Shown piece by piece: positions 28,326 through 38,774 of a DNA stretch of 64,000 nucleotides; position 1 is the first letter of the stretch, and each line of letters begins with the position of its first letter. The notes beneath the pieces are model-generated. The model was not told the DNA's origin and searched no databases. It saw only the letters and a list, made by a program, of their open reading frames with translations. Location: contig JALSSV010000067.1 in assembly GCA_026984045.1 (NCBI GenBank), positions 80,767 through 144,766 of the forward strand, read 5' to 3'. Origin of the DNA: Chromatiales bacterium. GTDB taxonomy: Bacteria; Pseudomonadota; Gammaproteobacteria; UBA6429; Thiohalophilaceae. A program made the translations under genes and the position numbers.

Positions 28326-29402
28326 TCAAGCCGCTTTCGACTTGACCTTCTGGGCCAGCTCGCCGGAGGCGTAGCGGGCGACCATGTCTTCCAGCCGCAC
28401 GGGCTTGATCTTGTCGGCCATGCCGGCGGAGCCGAAGGCTTCGTAGCGGGCCTTGCAGATTTCCTTCATGGCTTCGGTGGAGGCCTTGAGGAACTTGCGC
28501 GGATCGAAGTTGGACGGGTTTTCGGCCAGGTGCTTGCGGATGGCACCGGTGGAGGCCATGCGCAGATCGGTGTCGATGTTGACCTTGCGCACGCCGTGCT
28601 TGATGCCTTCCTGGATTTCCTCGACGGGCACGCCGTAGGTCTGGCCCATGTCGCCGCCGTAGTTGTTGATGATCTGCAGCCATTCCTGGGGCACCGAGGA
28701 GGAGCCGTGCATGACCAGGTGGGTGCTGGGGATGCGCTCGTGGATCTCCTTGATGCGGTCGATGCGCAGGATGTCACCGGTGGGCTCCTTGGTGAACTTG
28801 TAGGCGCCGTGGGAGGTGCCGATGGCGATGGCCAGGGCGTCCACGTCGGTCAGGGAGACGAACTCGGCAGCCTGCTCGGGATCGGTGAGGAGCATGTCCA
28901 TGTCCAGCTTGCCTTCGGCGCCGTGGCCGTCTTCCTCACCCATTTCGCCGGTTTCCAGGGAGCCCAGGCAGCCCAGCTCGCCTTCCACGGAGACGCCGCC
29001 GGCATGGGCCATTTCCACCACCTTGCGGGTCACTTCCACGTTGTACTCGAAGGAGGACGGGGTCTTCATGTCTTCCATCAGGGAGCCGTCCATCATCACC
29101 GAGGTGAAGCCGGACTGGATGGAGCGCAGGCACACGCCCGGCGAGGAGCCGTGGTCCTGGTGCATGCAGATGGGAATGTGCGGATACTGCTCGACGGCGG
29201 CCTGGATCAGGTGGCGCAGGAAGGGCTCGCCGGCATAGGCGCGGGCCCCGGCGGAACCCTGCATGATGACCGGGCTGTTGGTCTCGTCGGCCGCCTGCAT
29301 GATGGCGTGCACCTGCTCCATGTTGTTGACGTTGAAGGCCGGCATGCCGTAGCCGTGCTCGGCGGCATGATCCAGCAGTTGACGAAGGGAAATCAGGGCC
29401 AT
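28326..29402 (-). CDS. fba: class II fructose-bisphosphate aldolase (Calvin-cycle type)
   Basis: 358-residue zinc-dependent aldolase joining dihydroxyacetone phosphate with glyceraldehyde 3-phosphate or erythrose 4-phosphate. It has metal-ligand and substrate motifs [20 protein letters not shown] and [10 protein letters not shown]. The length matches the CbbA/Fba class of autotrophs. It is the last gene of the minus-strand operon tkt-gap-pgk-pyk-fba and is followed by a strong terminator. Confidence 0.97.
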   Translation of the reverse strand: MALISLRQLLDHAAEHGYGMPAFNVNNMEQVHAIMQAADETNSPVIMQGSAGARAYAGEPFLRHLIQAAVEQYPHIPICMHQDHGSSPGVCLRSIQSGFTSVMMDGSLMEDMKTPSSFEYNVEVTRKVVEMAHAGGVSVEGELGCLGSLETGEMGEEDGHGAEGKLDMDMLLTDPEQAAEFVSLTDVDALAIAIGTSHGAYKFTKEPTGDILRIDRIKEIHERIPSTHLVMHGSSSVPQEWLQIINNYGGDMGQTYGVPVEEIQEGIKHGVRKVNIDTDLRMASTGAIRKHLAENPSNFDPRKFLKASTEAMKEICKARYEAFGSAGMADKIKPVRLEDMVARYASGELAQKVKSKAA

Positions 29403-29467
29403 TTCGGGACCTCCTTGAACGATGTGATTGATTGGTTTTATGTCGCTGACAGCGGCCGCGGAGCGGC

Positions 29468-30931
29468 TCAGTCCACCTGGGACGTGATGTCCTCTTCGGT
29501 GTTGAGCAGTTCCCCGACACGGACGATCTTCAGGGCATTCGTGCCGCCCATCACCCCGGTGAGATCGCCCTTGGTGATGATGACCAGATCGCCTTCCCGG
29601 ACCGCGCCCCGCCGCAGAAGCTCGTCGATGGCTTCCTTGTTGAGGACTGCGTGATCCTTGGTCGTTTCCTCGAAACTGACCGGGTAGACGCCCCGGTAGA
29701 GTGTCACCTTTCTACGCGTCTCCACATGACGCGTCAAGGCGTAGATGGGGATCCCCGAGCTGATCCGGGACATCCACAGGGTGGTGGAGCCCGACTCGGT
29801 GAGCGCCGCGATGGCCTTCACCCCCAGGTGGTTGGCGGTGTACATGGTGGCCATGGCGATGGCCTCGTCGATGCGCTTGAAGACCGTGTCGATGCGGTGG
29901 TGGGAGTGGGTGGCCACCCGCTGCTTCTCGGCCTCGAGGCAGACCCGGTCCATGGCGCCGATGGCCTTGTCCGGGAACATGCCGGTGGCGGTCTCGGCGG
30001 AGAGCATCACCGCGTCGGTGCCGTCGAGCACGGCGTTGGCCACGTCGAAGACCTCGGCCCGGGTGGGGATGGGGCTGGAGATCATCGATTCCATCATCTG
30101 GGTGGCGGTGATCACCACCCGGTTCATGTTCCGGGCCTTCTTGATCAGGGACTTCTGCACCGGCGGCAGGGCCGCGTCGCCGATCTCCACGCCCAGATCG
30201 CCGCGGGCGATCATGATGGCATCGGAGGCCTCGATGATCTCGTCGATGTTGTCGAGGGCGTCGGCGCGCTCGATCTTGGCGATGATCCCGGCATGGCCGC
30301 CGGCCTCGGTGAGCAGGCGCCGGGCTTCGTGGATGTCCTCGGCGTTGCGCGGGAAGGACACGGCCAGGTAGTCGGCCTGCATGGTCGCGGCCATGCGGAT
30401 GTCCTCACGATCCTTGTGGGTGAGGGCCGGCGCCGAGAGGCCGCCCCCCTGGCGGTTGAGGCCCTTGCGATCCGACAGCTCGCCGCCCACCACCACCCGG
30501 CAGATGACCTCGGTGCCTTCCACCGAATCCACCCACAGGACGATGCGCCCGTCGTCCAGCAGCAGGGTGTCGCCGCGGCTGACGTCCTCGGGCAGGGACT
30601 TGTAGGCCATGCCCACCCGCTCGGCGGTGCCGCCGTCCGGATCCCAGGCGGTGTCGAGGATGAAGGTGTCGCCCTCCTGGAGGAAGACCTTGCCGTCCCT
30701 GAAGCGTTCGATGCGGATCTTGGGGCCCTGCAGATCGCACAGCACGCCCACCTGGCGGCCGTGGGCGCGGGCCCGGTTGCGGACCTTCTCGGCCCGTTCC
30801 TGGTGCTCGGCGTGATTGCCGTGAGAGAAGTTGATCCGCACCACGTCCACGCCGGCCTCGATCATGCGATCCATGATCTTGGGATCGTCGGTGGCGGGAC
30901 CCAGCGTGGCGATGATTTTGGTTCTGCGCAT
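29468..30931 (-). CDS. pyk: pyruvate kinase
   Basis: 487-residue pyruvate kinase, phosphoenolpyruvate to pyruvate with ATP formation. Signatures are [36 protein letters not shown], the catalytic [12 protein letters not shown] and [12 protein letters not shown], and a full C-terminal domain. It lies between pgk (57 bases upstream) and fba (65 bases downstream) in the operon. Confidence 0.97.
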   Translation of the reverse strand: MRRTKIIATLGPATDDPKIMDRMIEAGVDVVRINFSHGNHAEHQERAEKVRNRARAHGRQVGVLCDLQGPKIRIERFRDGKVFLQEGDTFILDTAWDPDGGTAERVGMAYKSLPEDVSRGDTLLLDDGRIVLWVDSVEGTEVICRVVVGGELSDRKGLNRQGGGLSAPALTHKDREDIRMAATMQADYLAVSFPRNAEDIHEARRLLTEAGGHAGIIAKIERADALDNIDEIIEASDAIMIARGDLGVEIGDAALPPVQKSLIKKARNMNRVVITATQMMESMISSPIPTRAEVFDVANAVLDGTDAVMLSAETATGMFPDKAIGAMDRVCLEAEKQRVATHSHHRIDTVFKRIDEAIAMATMYTANHLGVKAIAALTESGSTTLWMSRISSGIPIYALTRHVETRRKVTLYRGVYPVSFEETTKDHAVLNKEAIDELLRRGAVREGDLVIITKGDLTGVMGGTNALKIVRVGELLNTEEDITSQVD

Positions 30932-30988
30932 AGTCTTGTCGGGTTTCCGGAAAGGGCCGGGGCGCCAGAGCGCCCCGGCTGCGGCGAA

Positions 30989-32170
30989 TCAGCCGGCCGC
31001 GCGCTGCTCCAGGATTTCCACCGCGGGCAGCTTCTTGCCTTCCAGGAACTCGAGGAAGGCGCCGCCGCCGGTGGAGATGTAGGAGATCCTGTCGGCCACG
31101 CCGTACTTGTCGATGGCCGCCAGGGTGTCGCCGCCGCCGGCGATGGAGAAGGCCGGGCTCTCGGCGATGGCCATCGCCAGGGCCTTGGTGCCGCCGGCGA
31201 ACTGGTCGAACTCGAAGACGCCCACGGGACCGTTCCAGACGATGGTGCCGGCCTTCTTCAGCAGCTCGGCGTACTGGGCGGCGGTTTCGGGACCCACGTC
31301 GAAGATCATGTCGTCGTCGGCCACCTCGTCCACCTTCTTGGTCTCGGCCGCGGCGTTCTCGGAAAACTCCTTGCCGGTGACCACGTCCACCGGAATGGGA
31401 ATGTCGGCGCCCTTGGCCTTGGCGTCGGCCATCAGGCGCTTGGCTTCCTCGACCAGATCCGGCTCGTAGAGCGACTTGCCCACGTTGTAGCCCATGGCGG
31501 CGATGAAGGTGTTGGCGATGCCGCCGCCGACGATGAGCTGATCGACCACCTTGGACAGGGAATCGAGCACGGTGAGCTTGGTGGACACCTTGGAACCGCC
31601 GACGATGGCCACCATGGGCCGATCCGGGTTCTCCAGGGCCTTGCCCAGCGCTTCCAGCTCGCCCACCAGCAGCGGGCCGGCGCAGGCCACGGGGGCGTAC
31701 TTGGCCACGCCGTGGGTGGAGGCCTGGGCGCGGTGGGCGGTGCCGAAGGCGTCCATCACGTACACGTCGCACAGGGCGGCGTACTTCTTCGACAGTTCGT
31801 CGTCGTTCTTCTTCTCGCCCTTGTTGAAGCGCACGTTCTCGAGCACCACCACTTCACCGTCTTCCAGCTCGGGCGGATTTTCGAGATAGTCGGTAATCAG
31901 GCGCACCGGCTTGCCCAACAGTTCGGAAAGGTGATCGGCCACCGGCTTGAGGGAGAACTCCTCGGCCGGCTCGCCCTCGGTGGGCCGCCCCAGGTGGGAC
32001 ATGAGCATCACCTTGGCGCCCGCCTTCATGGCGTGTTCGATGGTGGGCAGGGAGGCGCGGATGCGCTTGTCGGAGGTGACCTTGCCGTCCTTCACGGGCA
32101 CGTTGAGGTCTTCGCGGATCAGCACGCGCTTGCCGGCCAGATCCAGGTCGGTCATCTTGATTACGGACAT
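30989..32170 (-). CDS. pgk: phosphoglycerate kinase
   Basis: 393-residue kinase, reversible 1,3-bisphosphoglycerate/3-phosphoglycerate conversion, used in the Calvin cycle in the ATP-consuming direction. Signatures are [35 protein letters not shown] and GGGDTLAAI. The ATG at 32170 follows an AGGAG ribosome site; the in-frame extension upstream runs into repeat sequence. gap lies 140 bases upstream. Confidence 0.97.
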   Translation of the reverse strand: MSVIKMTDLDLAGKRVLIREDLNVPVKDGKVTSDKRIRASLPTIEHAMKAGAKVMLMSHLGRPTEGEPAEEFSLKPVADHLSELLGKPVRLITDYLENPPELEDGEVVVLENVRFNKGEKKNDDELSKKYAALCDVYVMDAFGTAHRAQASTHGVAKYAPVACAGPLLVGELEALGKALENPDRPMVAIVGGSKVSTKLTVLDSLSKVVDQLIVGGGIANTFIAAMGYNVGKSLYEPDLVEEAKRLMADAKAKGADIPIPVDVVTGKEFSENAAAETKKVDEVADDDMIFDVGPETAAQYAELLKKAGTIVWNGPVGVFEFDQFAGGTKALAMAIAESPAFSIAGGGDTLAAIDKYGVADRISYISTGGGAFLEFLEGKKLPAVEILEQRAAG

Positions 32171-32227
32171 GTGGACTGCTCCTGAGTCAAAAGAACTTGG
32201 ATGAAGGTGGGCCCTCAGCCAAGTACT

Positions 32228-32293
32228 CTTTTCGAGAGGAAAGTGAAAAGCGACAAGAGCAAAGGGATGGTGGCGGGCCTTCGGCCCGCCACC
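32228..32293. repeat. heptamer array and GC hairpin between gap and pgk
   Basis: 32228-32265 holds about five 7-base units reading leftwards (TTTGCTC, TTGTCGC, TTTTCAC, TTTCCTC). Next to it an 11-bp stem GGTGGCGGGCC/GGCCCGCCACC (32269-32293) forms a tight hairpin without a T tract. The hairpin may stabilise or process the polycistronic RNA. Confidence 0.65.
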
Positions 32294-32310
32294 ACACATT
32301 CCCTTTTTTC

Positions 32311-33327
<1,017 letters not shown>

Positions 33328-33351
33328 TCAGTCGAAAGGTTGGATACGAAA

Positions 33352-35346
33352 TCAGAGTACCGACTTGACGGCCTTGACCACGTTTTCCGCGGTCAGACCG
33401 AAGTGCTTGAACAGCTCGCCGGCCGGGGCGGACTCGCCGAAGCGATCCACGCCGATGATGCGGCCCTTCGGGCCGACATACTTGTACCAGTAGTCGGGCA
33501 CCCCGGCCTCCACGGCCACCCGGGCAGTGACGTCGGAGGGCAGGACCGATTCCTTGTAGTCGTCGTCCTGCTGCTCGAAGACCTCGGCGCAGGGCATGGA
33601 GACCACGCGCACCTTCCTGCCTTCGTCGGCGAGGGTCTTGGCGGCCTCCATGGCCAGGCCCACCTCGGAGCCGGTGGCGATGATGATGGCTTCGGGGGTG
33701 CCGTCGCAGTCCTGCAGCACGTAGCCACCGTGGGCGATCTCGGTGAGCTGATCGTCGGAGCGCACCTGATGGGGCAGGCCCTGGCGGGAGAAGATCAGGC
33801 AGGTGGGGCCGGCCTGGTACTCGATGGCCGCCTTCCAGGCCACGGCGCTCTCGACCGCGTCACAGGGCCGCCAGACCTGCATCTTCGGGATCATGCGCAG
33901 GGTGGCGATCTGCTCCACCGGCTGGTGGGTGGGACCGTCCTCGCCTAGCCCGATGGAATCGTGGGTGTAGACGAAGATGGTCCGGATCCCCATCAGGGCC
34001 GCCATGCGCAGGGCGTTGCGGGCGTATTCGGAGAACATCAGGAAGGTGCCGCCGAACGGAATGAAGCCGCCGTGCAGGGCCACGCCGTTCATGATCGCGG
34101 ACATGCCGAACTCGCGCACGCCGTAGGAGATGTAGTTGCCATCGGCCACCGTGTCAGTGATCTGCTTCGCTTCCGGCCAGGCCGTCAGGTTGGACGGGGT
34201 CAGGTCGGCAGAGCCGCCCAGGAACTCGGGCAGAGCCTTGGCGTAGGCGGTGATGGCGTTCTGGGAGGCCTTGCGCGAGGCGATGGACTCGCCCTTCTCG
34301 TCGGTGGCCTTGATGTAGTCGTCGGCCACCTTCTGCCAGTCGGCGGGCAGCTCGCCCTGCATGCGGCGTTCGAACTCGGCAGCCAGTTCCGGAAATTCCT
34401 GCCTGTAGGCGGCGAACTTCTCGGCCCAGTGGGCTTCGGCCTGCTTGCCCTTCTCGCGCGCATCCCAGCCCTGGTAGATCTCGTCCGGAATCTCGAACGG
34501 CGCGTAGGGCCAGTTCAGGTTCTCGCGGGTGGCCTTGATCTCGTCTTCGCCCAGCGGCGCGCCGTGGCAGTCGTGGCTGCCGCAGAGGTTGGGCGCGCCA
34601 TAGCCGATCACGGTCTTGCAGCAGATCAGGCTGGGCTTGTCGTTGACGGCCTTGGCCTCGCGGATGGCCTTGTCGATGGCCTCGGCGTCGTGGCCGTCCA
34701 CGTCGCGGATCACGTGCCAGCCGTAGGCCTCGAAACGCTTGGCCGTGTCTTCGGTGAACCAGTGCTCGGTGTGGCCGTCGATGGTGATGCCGTTGTCGTC
34801 CCAGAAGGCGATCAGCTTGCCCAGGCCCCAGGTGCCGGCCAGGGCGCAGGACTCGTGGGAGATGCCTTCCATCATGCAGCCGTCGCCGAGGAACACGTAG
34901 GTGTAGTGATCGACGATGTGGTGGCCGGGGCGGTTGAACTGGGCGGCCAGGGTGCGTTCGGCCAGGGCCATGCCCACGGCGTTGGTGATGCCCTGTCCCA
35001 GCGGGCCGGTGGTGGTCTCCACGCCCGGGGTGTAGCCGTATTCGGGATGGCCGGGGGTCTTGGAGTGGAGCTGGCGGAACTGCTTGAGATCCTCGATGGA
35101 GAGATCGTAGCCGGTCAGGTGCAGCAGGGAGTAGATGAGCATGGAACCGTGACCGTTGGAGAGCACGAAGCGATCGCGATCCCACCACTCGGGGTTGGTC
35201 GGGTTGTGCTTCAGGTGGTCGTTCCAGAGGACTTCGGCGATGTCCGCCATGCCCATGGGTGCGCCGGGATGCCCGGACTTGGCCTTTTGCACCGCATCCA
35301 TGCTCAGCGCACGGATGGCATTGGCGAGATCTTTACGAGATGGCAT
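33352..35346 (-). CDS. tkt: transketolase
   Basis: 664-residue thiamine-diphosphate enzyme of the Calvin and pentose-phosphate cycles. Thiamine-binding motif [13 protein letters not shown]-terminal [12 protein letters not shown], and the N-terminal segment [12 protein letters not shown] are intact. The ATG at 35346 ([12 protein letters not shown]) follows a GAGGGGAA ribosome site; an earlier in-frame start adds 22 unrelated residues. It is the first gene of the five-gene operon. Confidence 0.97.
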   Translation of the reverse strand: MPSRKDLANAIRALSMDAVQKAKSGHPGAPMGMADIAEVLWNDHLKHNPTNPEWWDRDRFVLSNGHGSMLIYSLLHLTGYDLSIEDLKQFRQLHSKTPGHPEYGYTPGVETTTGPLGQGITNAVGMALAERTLAAQFNRPGHHIVDHYTYVFLGDGCMMEGISHESCALAGTWGLGKLIAFWDDNGITIDGHTEHWFTEDTAKRFEAYGWHVIRDVDGHDAEAIDKAIREAKAVNDKPSLICCKTVIGYGAPNLCGSHDCHGAPLGEDEIKATRENLNWPYAPFEIPDEIYQGWDAREKGKQAEAHWAEKFAAYRQEFPELAAEFERRMQGELPADWQKVADDYIKATDEKGESIASRKASQNAITAYAKALPEFLGGSADLTPSNLTAWPEAKQITDTVADGNYISYGVREFGMSAIMNGVALHGGFIPFGGTFLMFSEYARNALRMAALMGIRTIFVYTHDSIGLGEDGPTHQPVEQIATLRMIPKMQVWRPCDAVESAVAWKAAIEYQAGPTCLIFSRQGLPHQVRSDDQLTEIAHGGYVLQDCDGTPEAIIIATGSEVGLAMEAAKTLADEGRKVRVVSMPCAEVFEQQDDDYKESVLPSDVTARVAVEAGVPDYWYKYVGPKGRIIGVDRFGESAPAGELFKHFGLTAENVVKAVKSVL

Positions 35347-35703
35347 AACGTTCCCCTCAGTGCTGAAAAAAAGAAATCTGGTGTGTCGTTCGGCGTGCGG
35401 ATCCGGTGCCACGGGATCGCCGCAGACGGCCGCGCCGGGCGCGCCCGTCGTTGTTCGGTTCGTTCGGTCCGGAGATTTTCCTCCCTCGCGGATTCAGCTC
35501 GGCACCGGGATGCAGGTCGTGCGGTCGTCGGCTTGCGCGACCGGATTGTGATTGGCTTCGCAATCTCCCGGAATCAACGAGCCCGGGATTTTCCCACTTC
35601 TACCGGGCGCGGGCAATAGGCGTCGGGGCTTGTCCCCTGGTTGGGGATATACCTTTATAAGTGGCTTTTATTGGACAAAAGGCCGCAGGCGGACGATCCG
35701 GCC
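35347..35703. other. gene-free gap upstream of tkt
   Basis: 357 bases with no plausible coding sequence and none of the repeat families seen elsewhere. An AT-rich patch at about 35645-35682 is the best candidate for the tkt operon promoter, but no good -35/-10 pair and no copy of the CbbR-like element was found. Confidence 0.55.
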
Positions 35704-36258
35704 TCATTCCTTCCATTTGATGGAACAGCCCATGCTCGGGATCTGTTCCTGCGGTCCCCGGCCGGTCTCGGCCACCTGCACCATCGCCTCGAACAGCTCG
35801 CGCCGGGCGTCGGGCGGCGCCGTCTCCTTGCGCGAGGCGTCCAGCCGCCCCCGGTACTGGAGCTTAAGATCGGCGTTGTAGCCGAAGAAGTCGGGAGTGC
35901 ACACGGCGCCGTAGGCCCTGGCCACTTTCTGGGTCTCGTCGAACAGATAGGGGAAGGGGAAGTCGTATTCCTCCGCCACCTGCTTCATGTTCTCGAAGGA
36001 GTCCTCCTCGTACAGGGCGGGATCGTTGGCCATGATGGCCACGCTCTTCACCCCGTATTCCAGCAGCTCGCGGGTGTCACGCACCAGGCGCTCGCGGATG
36101 GCCTTCACGTAAGGGCAGTGGTTGCAGATGAACATCACCAGGGTGCCCTTCTCGCCCCGGCAGTCCTCCAGGGTCCAGATCCGGCCGTCCACGCCCGGCA
36201 GGGCGAAGTCCACGGCCGGCTTGCCGAATTCGCAGACAGGGGTCTCGAGGCTGACCAT
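35704..36258 (-). CDS. thioredoxin-fold (AhpC/TSA-like) redoxin
   Basis: 184-residue cytosolic redoxin of the family annotated as thioredoxin family protein with a CxxC motif. The active-site region reads MFICNHCPYVKAIRERL (CNHC). Further segments VAIMANDPALYEEDSFENM and YGAVCTPDFFGYNADLKL are typical. No signal peptide is present. The ATG at 36258 has a GGAGAG ribosome site. It probably acts as a peroxiredoxin or thiol reductase; the exact substrate is unknown. Confidence 0.88.
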   Translation of the reverse strand: MVSLETPVCEFGKPAVDFALPGVDGRIWTLEDCRGEKGTLVMFICNHCPYVKAIRERLVRDTRELLEYGVKSVAIMANDPALYEEDSFENMKQVAEEYDFPFPYLFDETQKVARAYGAVCTPDFFGYNADLKLQYRGRLDASRKETAPPDARRELFEAMVQVAETGRGPQEQIPSMGCSIKWKE

Positions 36259-36418
36259 TGGCGTTCTCTCCTGATTCTTGCGGTTTTTCAACGAGTTGCA
36301 CACCGGCATCGGGGTGCCGGAGCGCCATTATCCGTCAAAGCTCGCCATTTCGCGAGACTGGCATATACTTTGAGTCGCCATACGAATTTTTTATGAATCC
36401 CGAAAGTGGAGGCTCCCC

Positions 36419-37219
36419 ATGCCGCGCCCCTGCCGCCTGCTGTCGCTGTTGCTCGTGGCCAGCCTGGCTTGCGTGCCGCCGGTCGTCGCCGCCACCTGGC
36501 AACTGGCCATCCAGCCCATCCTGCCCCGGGATCGCACTCTCGAGGCCTATGCCCCGCTGGCCGACTACCTGAGCCGGGCCAGCGGCCAGACCATCCGCAT
36601 CCGCGCCAGCCACAATTTCGTGGACTACTGGGAATCCATGCGCCAGCCGCCGGGCTTCGATCTGGTGCTCGACGCCGCCCATTTCACCGATTTTCGCAAC
36701 CAGCGCATGGGCTACCGGGTGCTGGCCAAACTGCCCGACACGGTAACCTACTCCCTCGTCACCCGTGAGGAAACCCTGCTCTTCGAGCCCGCCGAGCTGA
36801 TCGGCAAGCGGATCGCCACCGTCCCCCCGCCCAGCCTTGGCGGCCTGCGCCTGGCGCAGATGTTTCCCAATCCCCTGCGTCAACCGGTGATCGTGGCCAC
36901 CAACAACGCCCAGGCGGCCCTGGAGCGCCTCAAGGCCGGCAAGGCCCTGGCGGCGCTGGTGCCCACCCCGCTGATCCGTGGTGACACCAGCCTCAACGTC
37001 GTCACCACCACCGACCCGGTGCCGCACATGGCCCTGTCGGTCTCGCCCAGGGTGCCTGCCGCGATGCGCAAGAAACTGCGCCAGGCGCTCCTGCAGGCCG
37101 GCAAGACGCCCGCCGGCAAGGCCATGCTCCAGGCGCTGAAACTGCCCGGTTTCGTGCCGGCCGACAACGCCCTCTACACCGGCTACGCCCGCCTGCTGGA
37201 GGGAACCTGGGGATACTGA
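36419..37219 (+). CDS. PhnD-like periplasmic substrate-binding protein
   Basis: 266-residue secreted protein with a cleavable signal (about residues 1-24, ending VVAA) and a PhnD/PBP2-type fold, recognisable from RDRTLEAYAPLADYLSRASG and FDLVLDAAHFTDFR. Relatives bind phosphonate, phosphite or phosphate, and some are stand-alone sensors. No ABC permease or ATPase genes are adjacent, so a transport role is uncertain. Confidence 0.85.
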   Translation: MPRPCRLLSLLLVASLACVPPVVAATWQLAIQPILPRDRTLEAYAPLADYLSRASGQTIRIRASHNFVDYWESMRQPPGFDLVLDAAHFTDFRNQRMGYRVLAKLPDTVTYSLVTREETLLFEPAELIGKRIATVPPPSLGGLRLAQMFPNPLRQPVIVATNNAQAALERLKAGKALAALVPTPLIRGDTSLNVVTTTDPVPHMALSVSPRVPAAMRKKLRQALLQAGKTPAGKAMLQALKLPGFVPADNALYTGYARLLEGTWGY

Positions 37220-37223
37220 GGCT

Positions 37224-37252
37224 TTGACATTCCCCCCTCCCCTGCCTACAAT
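37224..37252 (+). promoter_or_regulatory. sigma-70 promoter of metK
   Basis: TTGACA, 17 bases, TACAAT: near-consensus. The predicted start at about 37259 yields a leader of roughly 140 bases carrying the riboswitch. Confidence 0.9.
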
Positions 37253-37261
37253 CCCAAACCG

Positions 37262-37320
37262 ATTCAGCGCCGATTTGACGATCAGATTGCGGGCGCTATA
37301 GAAATGCGGCTAAAGCGAGG
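37262..37320 (+). promoter_or_regulatory. SAM-II-like riboswitch aptamer upstream of metK
   Basis: H-type pseudoknot architecture. The P1 stem is AGCGCC (37266-37271) with GGCGCT (37292-37297). Loop 1 carries the conserved GATTTGA and ATTGC segments. Loop 3 carries ATAGAAATG and then GCTAAAG (37309-37315). Order and sequence match the SAM-II class, in which the GAUUU and GCUAAA segments form the SAM pocket. It lies within the metK leader directly after a strong promoter and before a terminator. The class call is from remembered consensus, not a covariance search. Confidence 0.78.
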
Positions 37321-37340
37321 CAGGAAAACCCGGATTCCCG

Positions 37341-37374
37341 AACCCGCCTGAGCCGATGCCCAGGCGGGTTTTTT
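37341..37374 (+). terminator. leader terminator controlled by the metK riboswitch
   Basis: Stem AACCCGCCTG/CAGGCGGGTT (37341-37350 with 37361-37370) followed by six T residues, ending 26 bases before the metK ATG. AGGCAGG at 37318-37324, next to the aptamer's 3' strand, can pair with CCCGCCT of the left arm (one mismatch) and could serve as antiterminator. Confidence 0.85.
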
Positions 37375-37399
37375 CGTTTGCGAGGAGCAAAAAGACATC

Positions 37400-38557
37400 A
37401 TGAGCGACTTCCTGTTCACTTCCGAATCGGTCTCCGAGGGCCATCCCGACAAGATGGCCGATCAGATCTCCGACGCCGTGCTCGACGCCATCATCCGCCA
37501 GGATCCCCACGCCCGGGTAGCCTGCGAAACCCTGGTCAAGACCGGCATGGTGGTGCTGGCCGGCGAGATCACCACCACCGCCCAGGTGGAATACGAAAAA
37601 CTGGTGCGCGACACGGTCAACGGCATCGGCTACACCCATTCGGACATCGGCTTCGACGGCCACACCTGCGCGGTGCTCAACGCCCTCGGCCAGCAGTCGC
37701 CCGACATCAATCAGGGCGTGGATCGCCAGACCCGCGAGGAACAGGGCGCCGGTGATCAGGGCCTGATGTTCGGCTACGCCAGCAACGAAACCGAGGTGCT
37801 GATGCCCGCCCCCATCACCTATGCCCACCGCCTGGTGCGCCGTCAGGCCGAGGTGCGCAAGAACGGCATCCTGCCCTGGCTGCGGCCCGACGCCAAGAGC
37901 CAGATCACCTTCCGTTACGAGAACCACAAGCCGGTGGGCATCGAGGCCATCGTGCTCTCCACCCAGCACGCGCCGGAAGTGGAACAGAAGGTGCTGCACG
38001 AGGCGGTGATGGACGAAATCATCAAGCCGGTGATCCCCGCCGAATGGCTGGACGGCAACACCCGCTACCACATCAACCCCACCGGCCGCTTCGTGATCGG
38101 CGGCCCCATGGGCGACTGCGGCCTGACCGGGCGCAAGATCATCGTCGACACCTATGGCGGCATGGCCCGCCACGGCGGCGGCGCCTTCTCCGGCAAGGAC
38201 CCCTCCAAGGTGGATCGCTCGGCCGCCTACGCCGCCCGCTACGTGGCCAAGAACATCGTCGCCGCCGGCCTGGCCGAACGCTGCGAGATCCAGGTCTCCT
38301 ACGCCATCGGCGTGGCCGAGCCCACCTCCATCACCGTGCAGACCTTCGGCACCCACCGAATCGACGAGGAGCAGATCAGCCAGCTGGTGCGCGAGCACTT
38401 CGACCTGCGTCCCTGGGGCATCATCACCATGCTGGATCTGCTCGAGCCCCACTACCAGCCCACCGCCGCCTACGGCCACCTGGGCCGCGACGATCTCGAC
38501 CTGCCCTGGGAGCGCACCGACAAGGCCGAACTGCTGAAGGAGGTGGCCGGGGTCTGA
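37400..38557 (+). CDS. metK: S-adenosylmethionine synthetase
   Basis: 385-residue enzyme making SAM from methionine and ATP. Signatures are [32 protein letters not shown] and [16 protein letters not shown]. An AGGAG ribosome site lies 12 bases before the ATG. Expression is expected to fall when SAM is high, through the SAM-II-like riboswitch and terminator upstream. It starts the SAM-cycle block metK-ahcY-metF-bioA. Confidence 0.98.
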   Translation: MSDFLFTSESVSEGHPDKMADQISDAVLDAIIRQDPHARVACETLVKTGMVVLAGEITTTAQVEYEKLVRDTVNGIGYTHSDIGFDGHTCAVLNALGQQSPDINQGVDRQTREEQGAGDQGLMFGYASNETEVLMPAPITYAHRLVRRQAEVRKNGILPWLRPDAKSQITFRYENHKPVGIEAIVLSTQHAPEVEQKVLHEAVMDEIIKPVIPAEWLDGNTRYHINPTGRFVIGGPMGDCGLTGRKIIVDTYGGMARHGGGAFSGKDPSKVDRSAAYAARYVAKNIVAAGLAERCEIQVSYAIGVAEPTSITVQTFGTHRIDEEQISQLVREHFDLRPWGIITMLDLLEPHYQPTAAYGHLGRDDLDLPWERTDKAELLKEVAGV

Positions 38558-38572
38558 CATCGGTTTTCAAGG

Positions 38573-38622
38573 CAAAGGCGCGAAGGACGCAAAGGGGATT
38601 TTTGTTGCGGTAGGAGCGGCGC
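38573..38622. repeat. 9-mer array plus partial REP downstream of metK
   Basis: 38573-38596 is a CGCAAAGG-type stretch (about three units). GTAGGAGCGGCGC at 38610-38622 is the left part of a REP element. Order and direction (array, then REP) are the same as after ahcY. Confidence 0.75.
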
Positions 38623-38630
38623 ACTCTGCG

Positions 38631-38658
38631 TTGAAATTTCACGCAACTGGTTTACACT
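38631..38658 (+). promoter_or_regulatory. sigma-70 promoter of ahcY
   Basis: TTGAAA, 16 bases, TACACT. The predicted start at about 38665 puts the SAH riboswitch at the very 5' end of the RNA. Confidence 0.7.
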
Positions 38659-38668
38659 CGAACGGCCT

Positions 38669-38745
38669 CACCCGAGGGGCGCTGCAGCGGGGTTCTCCCG
38701 TCAGGCTCGGGTCGGGGTTCGCAACTGGCAACAACGGCGCTCATT
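38669..38745 (+). promoter_or_regulatory. S-adenosylhomocysteine (SAH) riboswitch
   Basis: The conserved 5' core CCGAGGGGCGCTGCAGCGG, the closing strand CAGGCTCGGG, and the downstream pseudoknot strand AACGGCGCTC match the SAH class in order and spacing. P1 pairs CCCGAG (38671-38676) with CTCGGG (38706-38711). The class turns on SAH hydrolase when SAH accumulates. No terminator follows, so translational or stability control of ahcY is likely. Confidence 0.92.
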
Positions 38746-38774
38746 CCACCTGCAATCACTGAGGAGAATGAACC

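Noticed and set aside
32269..32293. Intrinsic terminator between gap and pgk
   Set aside because: The GC hairpin has no T tract on the operon strand, so it is kept only as a hairpin/repeat; the five genes still look like one transcript.
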